Assembly (NCBI RefSeq): GCF_003585935.1
Contig: NZ_NRJG01000031.1
Location: 1-32,675 of the forward strand
Length of the DNA stretch: 32,675 bases
Reading direction: 5' to 3'
Source of the DNA: Psittacicella hinzii
GTDB taxonomy: Bacteria > Pseudomonadota > Gammaproteobacteria > Enterobacterales > Psittacicellaceae
Shown here one piece after another: positions 25,003 through 32,675 of this stretch. The notes under the pieces are model-generated. The model was not told the origin of the DNA. It did not search any database and saw nothing but the letters and a program-made list of their open reading frames with translations. The translations under genes and the position numbers were made by a program. Within the stretch, counting starts at the first letter, position 1, and every line of letters starts with the position of its first letter.

Positions 25003-27327
25003 CTAGTTAGCTTTAAGATAAACGATCTCTTCAGGACGTGGGATAAACACAACGAAATCTAAACGTGTGCGTACTTTACGGTTTTTCTCTGCGTCAACTT
25101 CGACTTCAGCATTAACAGTAACGCCATTTCCAAAGGTATATAGTTCTACTAATCCCTCTGGAATGAAGAATAGTTCATTCTCTCCACCATTTAAGGCTTT
25201 AGTCAATGCAGGTAAACCACCGTCATAGATAGGCTCAACGTAGTTAAAGAATGGGTTGTAATCGTGGAAACCACTACGCTCTTCACCCTCACGGCTTGGT
25301 TTGTACTGGTTAAATAATAAAGAATCCACAGTTACACGTAAATGAGCAGGTGCAAGTAAATATTTTGGTTTTACGTTATACGGTGTACCGTTTACGTCTT
25401 TAAAGTTAGCATAAGCTTCATCTACCGCAAGAATACCAGCATAGTCCGCACTAGCGTCGATTTTCTTACCACCTTTATGCGCTTGCTCGATAATAGTGCG
25501 TAAGATAACCTCACGGAAGGTATTAGTAGCGTTATTAGCTAAGTTTTCAAGCTGTTGTAAGTAAAGGTTTACCGTACCTTTGTTGAGTGATTCAAAAGTG
25601 AAGTTTACCCCTTGTTTGTAGTGCAGTAATTTAACCGTTGCGTCTTTTAATTTACCGCTCATCATCGGAGTATCAGCACCCTCGGCAACTTGCGGGAATA
25701 CGCCTACCGGAGTATCATTCCAGTAAATCTTCGTTTCATCAAAAGAGGCAACACTACGCGGGCTAACTACTCGGAAAACATTGTCAAGTACATAGGTACG
25801 ACCAGCAGCAACCATTAAGTTAAGCATATATTGCGTAACTTGCTCAAAGTCTGACGTAGATAATGCTGCTAAGCCATTTCCTCGTGAAATATCATAGCCA
25901 GCGTTCTCAAGTAAATTAGTAACTACAGCTTCTAATGATTTATTATCTCTACGCGCTTCAGTAATACGTGTTTCCACGTCTTTATCAAAGCTCGGAATAC
26001 ATCTACTTGCTTCTAAGACTTGTGCTCTTAATCCACTGCGGTTTACAAATTCTTTGGTTAAAAATGCTTGCAGCAATTCAACAGGTTTTACCATGCTCTT
26101 ATATCCCTTATTGGCTAATGAAATCTCGCTTTTCTCAATCTTGGTTTTTTCGTTATTGTCTAACAAGTCAAGGATTTTAACCTTAGCCTGATCCAACGTT
26201 ATGTCATTAGCAATACATTTCTCGCGTAGCGCAGTAAGTTTTTTATCGCCAATACTACCTTTATATTTTGCAAATAATGCCGTTAGATCCGCCACACGCT
26301 TACGTTCAGCAATTAATGCCTTACGCACTCGTAAAGCTGCTTGAGTTTTGTCTTTTTTCTCGTCTTCTTCGTCTTCTTCGTCTTCTTCCTCGACATCTTC
26401 CTGATCTTTTAGCTCCTCATCGTCTTCGTCGTCGGTAGAGGTTTCTTTTTCTTCGGTGTCTTTGGAAGAGTTTTTTGTAGCTTTTTTATCCTCTTTTTCG
26501 TCATCTGTATTATCTACAGCTTGCTCTTTTTCTCTTTCCTTTTCTTTTTCTTTTTGGTCTTCTTTCTTCATATTCTCAACCACATTACTAAGTTTAAGTT
26601 GCTGTATGGCTTCATATTTAGTAGCTTCTTTTAGGTCTTTGTACAAAGCACAAATTGCTCGCATTTCCGCACGATTGTATAAAGCTACAGCATTTGCGTG
26701 TGCTAGTTGAACTAGCTCTGGCGTAGCGCTAACGTCTTTGGTTAATACTACGTTCTGATAGATACCTTTGGACGACTGGATAGTGTCACAAAGCCCTAAA
26801 TCTAACAACTCATCGGCAGTATAAGGATGATCGCAACCATCGTTAACGTTTTCGGTTAATAGTTTTACTACTACTTCCGGATTAGGTACGTTTTTAGCTT
26901 GTACAGCTTCCTTGTAAGCGCTAATAATACGTTTATTCATATTTGCCATCAAGTCAGCGTATTCTTTCATGCCGATAGCTGTGAGAACCGTATTTTCAGC
27001 TGCTAAATTGCTAACGTTGATATTACAACTATGGATAATAATTTTAGCTGTAGGGCTCATAACTAACTCATCAGCCGCTAAGGCGATAACGCTAGCAATA
27101 CTTGAGGCTTCAAGCCCTACTTTTACGGTCACTTTTCCAGCATGCTGATTAAACAAATCCCTAATCGCAAAGCCCTCATCAGCAAAGCCTCCAGGACTTG
27201 ACAAAAACACAGTAATATCTTGTGTATTGTCGTCTAAGGTATTAAGGTATTCTTTTACTTCCAATGCTGTAAAATCGACACCGACAACCCCGACAAGTGC
27301 TAAATTATCTCGTTGACTGCTCATCAT
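25003..27327 (-). CDS. ClpP-type prohead protease / scaffold / major capsid protein fusion
   Basis: One 774-aa protein combines what lambda encodes as C, Nu3 and E. Residues 1-190 are a ClpP-like protease: SSPGGFADEGFAIRDLF, nucleophile Ser76 in the ASSIAS motif and His99 in IIIHS. Residues about 253-330 are a very acidic and lysine-rich linker, and 330-400 a helical part, together suited to scaffold function; Met253 could be an internal start. From about residue 410 comes the major capsid domain (YMLNLMVAAGRTYVLDNVF, IYWNDTPVGVF, FTFESLNKGTVN). Protease/capsid fusions are known in other phages. Self-cleavage must release the capsid subunit. The start overlaps the portal end by 23 bases. Confidence 0.9.
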   Translation of the reverse strand: MMSSQRDNLALVGVVGVDFTALEVKEYLNTLDDNTQDITVFLSSPGGFADEGFAIRDLFNQHAGKVTVKVGLEASSIASVIALAADELVMSPTAKIIIHSCNINVSNLAAENTVLTAIGMKEYADLMANMNKRIISAYKEAVQAKNVPNPEVVVKLLTENVNDGCDHPYTADELLDLGLCDTIQSSKGIYQNVVLTKDVSATPELVQLAHANAVALYNRAEMRAICALYKDLKEATKYEAIQQLKLSNVVENMKKEDQKEKEKEREKEQAVDNTDDEKEDKKATKNSSKDTEEKETSTDDEDDEELKDQEDVEEEDEEDEEDEKKDKTQAALRVRKALIAERKRVADLTALFAKYKGSIGDKKLTALREKCIANDITLDQAKVKILDLLDNNEKTKIEKSEISLANKGYKSMVKPVELLQAFLTKEFVNRSGLRAQVLEASRCIPSFDKDVETRITEARRDNKSLEAVVTNLLENAGYDISRGNGLAALSTSDFEQVTQYMLNLMVAAGRTYVLDNVFRVVSPRSVASFDETKIYWNDTPVGVFPQVAEGADTPMMSGKLKDATVKLLHYKQGVNFTFESLNKGTVNLYLQQLENLANNATNTFREVILRTIIEQAHKGGKKIDASADYAGILAVDEAYANFKDVNGTPYNVKPKYLLAPAHLRVTVDSLLFNQYKPSREGEERSGFHDYNPFFNYVEPIYDGGLPALTKALNGGENELFFIPEGLVELYTFGNGVTVNAEVEVDAEKNRKVRTRLDFVVFIPRPEEIVYLKAN

Positions 27328-28843
27328 CTACCTCAATCTGCTCTTGATCGTCACTCTCATTACTATTAGCTGCTTCACTAGGGATTTTATTCATATCGTA
27401 CTGTACGCTAAATAAATCTTCTAAGCCATTGTCAAGCATATAATCGCGCTCACTTGCAATATAGTTTAAGTTCTCATAAACATCAAAACCTTGCTCATTA
27501 GCTGCTTGTTGACGGGTAATAATGCCGTTTTTGATAAGGGTAACTGTAGCATTTGCGTCGTCAACCGGATTAATACTTTTCATTTGTGGAGTAGTAATAG
27601 TTACGTTATACGGATCTAAATAATCTTCCTTGTTAAGCTCTGGGTGGATTAGGAAGAAAAAGTCAACGAAAGCTTTATAAAGTAGCTTGTTAGCGTTAAC
27701 TAATAAGTTCATCTTATCCGCAGTGCGTGCACTTGCGTAGATCATCGATTGTCGTGCCGCAGAATATGAACTTTCAAAATGGTTAGAGATACTTTCAGCA
27801 TCTAAACCCACGCCGCTAGCAATAGTTCGTATTTGCGCTTTATAAAAGGCGTCGTAATTCGGATTGGTACGGTTTTGACCGGAATATACTTTATATTCGT
27901 AGCCTGTTGGCACTTTAAAGTAACTAATTGCCTCACCTAACGTATGCATTGCAATCTCGGCGTCTTCATCGCTGGTAATTGCGTCACGTTGCGATAGTTC
28001 TCCTAGAATTTGCGCTCCGATACTACTGTTCATGAGCTCGTTATAGCGATAATTCTCTAGCTGTGCTAATGCGGGAACAACGCTAGCATACACAGGTACG
28101 CCACGTAATTGGTTAGGTTCTCTTCGCTCAGCCAATTGGATAATATCTTGGGCTGGCACTCGGATCGTATGGGCATTATGAAAGATATCAGTGTCCACGA
28201 CGAAGTTAAAATATAAGGGTGTACCATAATCATCTAGTTCAATAGGGGCTTTACTCCCGATAGCAATAGAGTTATACGGTAATCGATCCGCTGTCCACAA
28301 TTTAAGCTTCATCTCTTTCTTGCGGAAATCTCTGATAATCTGGATAAAACAATCACCATCTCGAAGCCAACATTCCACTACGTAATTTAGAAACGCAGTA
28401 AAATTAAGATTACGGTTGTTTAATACTGGTTGCTCGCAAAACTTGGCAAACTCGTAATCTAGGAGAACCCCTAATTCCTTATCTACAGTTTGGTAATCTT
28501 TTAATGGAATAGGTTGCACGCCATAGCCATTCTTACCTACCAGCATTCCTCGGAATTGATGAAGAATTGAACGCGCAATTGGATTATTTGCTGCTAAATC
28601 CCTAGAGATTTGCATTAAAGCAAGTCCCTCTTGACTTAGCGTAACGTTAATATCTTGGTAATCAAATGACGGAGAGTAATAATCAGTACGTTGGATTGCT
28701 TTATGCAAGTTCAAAACGTATCGTCCATAACCACGGGCGTAATTAAGCAATCTCGCGGTTACTTGGCTCGTATCCGTCACTTGTTTACCTTTAGATTGTT
28801 TCACCTCTTTTACTTTAGGCTTAAAGAAATCAAAAAATCCCAT
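27305..28843 (-). CDS. B: Portal protein (gpB-like)
   Basis: The 512-aa protein belongs to the lambda portal family. Recognisable parts are ARGYGRYVLNLHKAIQRTDYYSPSF, LTPDRLPY-like LWTADRLPYNS, IQLAERREPNQLRGVPVYASV, and the membrane-proximal YASARTADKMN with IDCCDAE-like GVGLDAESIS. It would form the dodecameric DNA channel at the capsid vertex. The start has GGAAGGTAG upstream. It overlaps the capsid fusion gene and follows the W-position gene by nine bases. Confidence 0.93.
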   Translation of the reverse strand: MGFFDFFKPKVKEVKQSKGKQVTDTSQVTARLLNYARGYGRYVLNLHKAIQRTDYYSPSFDYQDINVTLSQEGLALMQISRDLAANNPIARSILHQFRGMLVGKNGYGVQPIPLKDYQTVDKELGVLLDYEFAKFCEQPVLNNRNLNFTAFLNYVVECWLRDGDCFIQIIRDFRKKEMKLKLWTADRLPYNSIAIGSKAPIELDDYGTPLYFNFVVDTDIFHNAHTIRVPAQDIIQLAERREPNQLRGVPVYASVVPALAQLENYRYNELMNSSIGAQILGELSQRDAITSDEDAEIAMHTLGEAISYFKVPTGYEYKVYSGQNRTNPNYDAFYKAQIRTIASGVGLDAESISNHFESSYSAARQSMIYASARTADKMNLLVNANKLLYKAFVDFFFLIHPELNKEDYLDPYNVTITTPQMKSINPVDDANATVTLIKNGIITRQQAANEQGFDVYENLNYIASERDYMLDNGLEDLFSVQYDMNKIPSEAANSNESDDQEQIEVDDEQSTR

Positions 28844-28852
28844 CTACCTTCC

Positions 28853-29266
28853 TTACCGGAAATACCTAGTTTTCGTTATTGAGATGAAACGCCCACGATT
28901 GAGCATAGCTTGCTTACCGCTTACTACGTCCATTTGCTTAGCTAAATTAGAATAGGCAGTTTCATACGCTCGCTGAAGTCCCTCAACACCAGTAAACTCT
29001 AAGCTACTTCCTTCCTCGCTCATACTATGAACGTTGCCGTTTGATAAACGATCAGTTAAGCTTTTAGTAGTTTGATCGTATACAGCAAACAGATTTAAAA
29101 GGAAAGCTACTTTCTCTGGCTTACTAGCCTGATACTCTTTAACTAATTCACGCACTCGATCTGCAAGACTATCATGAGCTGTCTGGTAAAACTCAATTAA
29201 CGTTTGCTGCCGTCGTAATTCAAAGTCAACTTCCGGTTGAGCCTCTAATTCTGTCTCTGTAGTCAT
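28853..29266 (-). CDS. Unrecognised head-completion protein in the gpW position
   Basis: The 137-aa helical protein lies exactly where lambda W sits, between large terminase and portal. At 137 aa it is twice the length of lambda gpW (68 aa), and I do not see a clear match. It is strongly charged, with VDFELRRQQTLIEFYQTAHD and VEGLQRAYETAYSNLAKQM suggesting long helices. The stop of TerL and its start abut (TAGATG), with AGGA six bases upstream. A structural or packaging role is inferred from position. Confidence 0.6.
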   Translation of the reverse strand: MTTETELEAQPEVDFELRRQQTLIEFYQTAHDSLADRVRELVKEYQASKPEKVAFLLNLFAVYDQTTKSLTDRLSNGNVHSMSEEGSSLEFTGVEGLQRAYETAYSNLAKQMDVVSGKQAMLNRGRFISITKTRYFR

Positions 29267-31537
29267 CTAAATCCTGCTCTTTAATAATGAAAAACTAGTT
29301 TTACGCTTAGCTTTTATAACTTTTACCTGTGCCTTACCGCTTTTCTCTTTAGTTTCATCAGTAGTATTAGCTTTTGCTGAAGTATTATTTTTCGTAAAAT
29401 AGCTATTAGTATTGCCCTTATAAGCAAGTTTTAACCAATCAGGTGGTACTTCCTTATCTAGCAAGGCTGGCACTTGGAAAAAGTCTATATACGCAGTTGC
29501 ATAGGTGCACAAATCTAAGGCTTCGTTATGCAAATGAGCGGCTTTTTTAACATAACGTCCTTTCTCATTTCTTTCCTCGGCTTTTAGCTCGTTAAATAAG
29601 CTTTTAGGCAAGCCACTGTTGAAAGAAATGCTTAATTCATCTTCAGCAGGTCGTTGCAAGCGTGTTAAAAATACGTCTTTGAAGTAAGAAGCGATGATTT
29701 TAAAAAGTGGTACTCTTCGTTGGTACGATTTACTACGTGCGTCTCGTCCAATTGCATATTCAGCTACCTTACCACTTAAAGCACTAACCCCTTTTACCAG
29801 AAACAACTTATGACCGTTACCTTTGGCTACTTGTCTCTTGTAAAAAGTATAAGCATTTTCAGTAGTAGCCCCCTCACCTCCACTATCGCATAGCGTAATA
29901 TGCGGTTTTAGGTAGATTTCTGGGTGTTTATCTATCTGAAGTTGATAATTCATTACCTCGTGTTCTATCGCTTCCCACTGATTACTCCCACGTACCCCTG
30001 CGTCTACTCGTTCACCACGCCAATCTTTAATACTGTAACGATCTACTACGTGTATTTTCTTGTCTTGTGTCACTGCAAATATTTGCACCACAAAGTGAGA
30101 TTTCTCACCATTCTGTACGTCAACGCAAGCTATACACAATACTGTATTCTCTGGTGCAATACCTAAAGCAAAATCTGATGGAGTATCTTCTTTTGCTTCA
30201 ACAATAGCTACCGCGTCTTGGTTACGTCTACTTACAAACGGGTCTCCGAACACAGTATTCACCACTACTTTTAGCGGGTTTTCATCACCTGTTTTCTCTA
30301 AAACTTCTTCTGCTTGCAAGTAACGGAAAACAATTTCCTCAAGCGTAATAAAGCCACAAGCTGGAGCTCTTAGCCAGAAACTTGCGAACTTACTATCAAG
30401 TGCTTGTCCGCTAATAACGCCGTTTTTATCAATAGTTTCACCCTGTTTTAACCATACGCCGTTCGGAATTAAACTATTAATACGGTCATGCTCAGTATGC
30501 AAATGCTTACAATGCGGGCATTTTACCCTTGCACTTTGCGCTCGGTCTTTAATTGTCTCTAAACTTTGATCCCAATAAATAGTATTAGGAGTAGCCCAAA
30601 AGTATTCTTTGCAATCCATGCATTGAAAATAATAACAACGTTTGTCCCCAGTTAAATACTCGGACGCTATGCCTGGACAAGCATGACAATCGTGTGGATC
30701 AAGACGCTGTTCAGAGTTAATTACTGCATAACCTGGAGAGCTCTCTATAACCGCCATACCATCAAAGCCGTAGGTCGTAATACGGGTATAAAATAGCTTC
30801 CAAGGAGAACCCTCGCCATCAATATCCAGTTGCATACGATCGCTATCAGTTAATACCACATATTGCACGGTCGTACTAGCTGCCGCTGATACCGTTGGAG
30901 CACGGATAAGTACCCAGCTGCCTTGGCGCGTTTTAATTTGCTGTAAGTTCGTGTCAGTATCTTTACCAGTAAGCAAACATTTTAAATCCGGACTACTATT
31001 TACAGTGGGGTGAAACTCTTTTTTTGCCCATTCTAGAGCTTTTTCTCCGTTCATTTGCACGACCATAATATCGCGGCTTGTATACATTGCATAAGAAGCA
31101 AAGCCGTTAACCAATGCTTGCGTTTTCCCAGATCGGGCACAACCCATAAAAATAATGCCGTTATACTGACGACTGTTTAATAAATCCACAGGTTCGCGCA
31201 TATAACTAACCCTACCATCAATTTGGAAAGGTTTTGATGATGAACTCTTATCCGGTATACGTAAAATTCGCGACAAAGTGGCACTTACAGGCTCACGTGG
31301 CGGTGGTTTCATTACCTCAATGGCAGCACTGAAAATATCGTATAAACTAGTGAGCGGGATATAGGTATTTAAGTTGAAAGATTTGTCAATCTTCTTAGGT
31401 TGAGCGACAAGGAACTCTTTTGCTTGTTTGTCAAGGCGCTTTTCAGCCCGCTCTTCTTCTAGTTCAATCTGATCGAAAGGAGTGAGTACATCTAGTTGCT
31501 CCAGATCTATTTCATCTAGGTGTTTAGTCTTCCCCAT
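29267..31537 (-). CDS. A: Large terminase subunit (gpA family)
   Basis: DNA-packaging motor and endonuclease, about 756 aa. The Walker A motif is GCARSGKTQ (about residues 132-140), followed by the Walker B-like VVLTDSDRMQ. A Cys-rich segment (CHACP, then QCMDCKEYF and CPHCKHLH) resembles the zinc-binding part of gpA proteins. The nuclease region has LCIACVDVQNGE and LCDSGGEGATTENAYTFY, with likely metal-binding Asp residues. The ATG at 31537 is preferred because GAGGAAGAAG sits directly upstream; an ATG at 31549 lacks a site. The gene overlaps the small terminase by 14 bases. Confidence 0.93.
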   Translation of the reverse strand: MGKTKHLDEIDLEQLDVLTPFDQIELEEERAEKRLDKQAKEFLVAQPKKIDKSFNLNTYIPLTSLYDIFSAAIEVMKPPPREPVSATLSRILRIPDKSSSSKPFQIDGRVSYMREPVDLLNSRQYNGIIFMGCARSGKTQALVNGFASYAMYTSRDIMVVQMNGEKALEWAKKEFHPTVNSSPDLKCLLTGKDTDTNLQQIKTRQGSWVLIRAPTVSAAASTTVQYVVLTDSDRMQLDIDGEGSPWKLFYTRITTYGFDGMAVIESSPGYAVINSEQRLDPHDCHACPGIASEYLTGDKRCYYFQCMDCKEYFWATPNTIYWDQSLETIKDRAQSARVKCPHCKHLHTEHDRINSLIPNGVWLKQGETIDKNGVISGQALDSKFASFWLRAPACGFITLEEIVFRYLQAEEVLEKTGDENPLKVVVNTVFGDPFVSRRNQDAVAIVEAKEDTPSDFALGIAPENTVLCIACVDVQNGEKSHFVVQIFAVTQDKKIHVVDRYSIKDWRGERVDAGVRGSNQWEAIEHEVMNYQLQIDKHPEIYLKPHITLCDSGGEGATTENAYTFYKRQVAKGNGHKLFLVKGVSALSGKVAEYAIGRDARSKSYQRRVPLFKIIASYFKDVFLTRLQRPAEDELSISFNSGLPKSLFNELKAEERNEKGRYVKKAAHLHNEALDLCTYATAYIDFFQVPALLDKEVPPDWLKLAYKGNTNSYFTKNNTSAKANTTDETKEKSGKAQVKVIKAKRKTSFSLLKSRI

Positions 31538-32255
31538 CTTCTTCCTCATCAGTGTCAGGTTTAATTACTTCATACGGAGCAGTTGCATATATACTTAAGC
31601 CACGACCGCGAACTGTACTTTCTACGCTGATCTTCTCACCCTCTACTAGGCGGATTTTCTCGGCGAACTCCTTTAATTTAAGGTAAAGTCCTAGGTTAAC
31701 GTCATGCATATGCTCATCTACACGATCTACTACTTTTGATGAAAAACCAGCTTCTTTCATTAATTGCGGTATTGCTCCTAATTGGATTGCAATCTCACTT
31801 AATAGATTAAATATTAATCGTGACACATCATCGGCATTAATCAGCTCTTTCATGAGAATCTGTAACTTAACATAGGTCAAAGCACTATCCTGTACAGTCT
31901 TGAAATAAGCAGGATCTCGGCGGTGTACTTCCCCATATAAGGACAGATCCATGCCGGTATTCTCATCGACAAAAGGATCGTCAAGGCTATTACGTTTAGC
32001 CTTATTTATAGTTTTTCTTCCATCGAAAGTCTTACAGTATTCTAGAAACCACTCTAGCAGTGCTTGTAGCTCGAAAGCATTATTCTTAACATCTACATTA
32101 GCTACCTTTTTCAAGTTACTTTTTACTGTACGATGGTCTACATTTAAGGCATTAGCAACAGTTTGACAGTTAATAGTTGGTAGATGATCCTGTATCTTCG
32201 TCCTTACGCCTGTATTTTGTTCGATTTTACTAGTTGGCTCATCCTTATTTTGCAT
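31524..32255 (-). CDS. Small terminase subunit (DNA-binding)
   Basis: The 243-aa protein starts at ATG 32255. A helix-turn-helix segment is visible at about residues 31-52 (TVANALNVDHRTVKSNLKKV), as in gpNu1, and should bind the packaging site. The C-terminal half is helical, with LNSEIAIQ-like LLSEIAIQLGAIPQLM and a long charged helix, and ends in a very acidic tail (DTDEEEDGED). It is the first gene of the morphogenesis operon. Upstream lies the 420-base palindrome-rich region. Confidence 0.85.
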   Translation of the reverse strand: MQNKDEPTSKIEQNTGVRTKIQDHLPTINCQTVANALNVDHRTVKSNLKKVANVDVKNNAFELQALLEWFLEYCKTFDGRKTINKAKRNSLDDPFVDENTGMDLSLYGEVHRRDPAYFKTVQDSALTYVKLQILMKELINADDVSRLIFNLLSEIAIQLGAIPQLMKEAGFSSKVVDRVDEHMHDVNLGLYLKLKEFAEKIRLVEGEKISVESTVRGRGLSIYATAPYEVIKPDTDEEEDGED

Positions 32256-32303
32256 TATTTACTGTCTCTTCTAGTTACTCATTCGTGTATGCCTATTTTC
32301 GCC

Positions 32304-32326
32304 ATTGATAGGTAAAACTTATCAAT
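32304..32326. repeat. 23-bp palindrome, copy 1
   Basis: Arms ATTGATAGGT and ACTTATCAAT around a central AAA; nine of ten arm positions pair. It lies 49 bases before the small terminase start. Confidence 0.85.
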
Positions 32327-32358
32327 AATTTTTTATAAAAAATTGAGAAGTTTTTATC

Positions 32359-32381
32359 ATTGATAGGTTTTATTTATCAAT
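32359..32381. repeat. 23-bp palindrome, copy 2
   Basis: Arms ATTGATAGGT and ATTTATCAAT around a central TTT. It is 55 bases from copy 1, close to five helical turns, so both would face the same side of the DNA. Confidence 0.85.
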
Positions 32382-32573
32382 AATTTTCTAGACCTAAAAA
32401 AGGTGTAAAATTTAATTTTCCAGATAACCTAAAATGAAAAAAATTTGATGAAAAAATTGAACCAAAAATGACGTTTTTGGACAAAAATTTGACAAAAATA
32501 TGCAAAAAAATGCAGAATTCCGTGTTTACGACAACAAATTAGCAATTTTTGCCACATACCCCACTCGTTTGAA

Positions 32574-32616
32574 GTCAGATCTCCAGGCAGATTGCCGCGC
32601 GAACGACCGATCTGAC
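32574..32616. repeat. GC-rich dyad upstream of terminase
   Basis: Perfect 8-bp arms GTCAGATC (32574-32581) and GATCTGAC (32609-32616) enclose a GC-rich loop that itself contains a GGCA/TGCC mini-hairpin and CCGCGCG. The GC content contrasts sharply with the flanks. It may be a folded RNA element or part of a cos site. Confidence 0.6.
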
Positions 32617-32658
32617 CGGAAAGAACCTAAAGACAGAGGGGTGCTTTTATAAAAATTT

Positions 32659-32675
32659 ATTGATAAGTAAAACCT
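32659..32675. repeat. 23-bp palindrome, copy 3, truncated by window edge
   Basis: ATTGATAAGTAAAACCT matches the first 17 positions of the palindrome family (compare the complement of copy 2, one difference). The symmetry predicts that the next bases outside the window are close to ATCAAT. Confidence 0.65.

Larger units (their letters stand above)
5790..32675. mobile_element. Lambda-type siphovirus prophage (partial: accessory and structural half)
   Basis: A complete lambda-order morphogenesis cluster (terminase to J, fibre and fibre-assembly genes) runs leftward from 32255 to 9063, followed by rightward accessory genes to the host junction near 5790. In lambda prophages the region past J and the fibre genes ends at att, while integrase lies at the opposite end, which fits this layout. 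No integrase, repressor, replication or lysis gene is in the window, so the element continues to the right. All structural genes appear intact, so the particle genes may be functional. Confidence 0.93.
32256..32675. promoter_or_regulatory. Non-coding region upstream of terminase: possible cos/packaging or operator region
   Basis: No ORF with coding character exists here. The region holds palindromes at 32304-32326 and 32359-32381, a cut third one at 32659-32675, phased A/T-tracts around 32437-32510, and a GC-rich dyad at 32574-32616 in otherwise AT-rich DNA. In lambda the cos site lies just upstream of the small terminase gene, so cosB/cosN is one reading. A repressor-controlled late region is the other. 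Confidence 0.55.

Noticed and set aside
26359..26390. Tandem 9-base repeats that resemble a microsatellite or CRISPR-like array
   Set aside because: They encode the Glu-Asp-rich linker of the capsid fusion and are explained as low-complexity coding DNA. No CRISPR array exists in the window.

Overview
The window is AT-rich gammaproteobacterial chromosome (about 5.8 kb) joined to the structural half of a lambda-type siphovirus prophage that runs off the right edge. LysC and PgsA resemble the enterobacterial proteins closely, but the base composition points to an AT-rich relative such as an Orbaceae, Psittacicella or Pasteurellales-like bacterium. The genus cannot be fixed from this sequence.

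Layout. 1-2410: host genes lysC (lysine-type aspartokinase) and pgsA (phosphatidylglycerophosphate synthase), read rightwards to a bidirectional terminator. 2412-5789: a leftward host operon of a NodT/TolC-type outer-membrane lipoprotein, a YhhJ-type ABC-2 permease and the C-terminal permease half of an RbbA/YhiH-type ABC protein. The last gene is cut in frame at about 5789, which marks one prophage end; the missing ATPase half should lie beyond the other end, outside the window. 5790-9013: a rightward accessory region between the phage att end and the tail-fibre genes, like the b region of lambda. It holds a 137-aa unknown, a thymidylate-kinase-like P-loop protein, a Panacea-domain (SocA/PanA-type) protein, a short transcript unit with a small hydrophobic ORF and its own terminator, then an ImmA/IrrE metallopeptidase and a two-helix membrane protein. 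9021-9050 is a terminator shared by the converging blocks.

9063-32255 is a leftward morphogenesis operon in lambda order: small and large terminase, gpW-position protein, portal, a ClpP-protease/scaffold/major-capsid fusion, DUF2190 cement protein, FII-, Z-, U- and V-like proteins, G and G-T chaperones, tape measure, M, L, K, I, J, tail fibre and fibre-assembly protein. 32256-32675 has no gene but holds two complete and one edge-truncated copies of a 23-bp palindrome, phased A-tracts and a GC-rich dyad: either repressor operators or a cos/packaging region.

No integrase, repressor, replication or lysis gene is visible; these should lie to the right. The main points of interest are the small-ORF/terminator leader in front of immA, the other accessory genes, the palindrome-rich terminase upstream region, the duplicated tape-measure module, the non-lambda block at the I/J boundary and the split rbbA-like gene.
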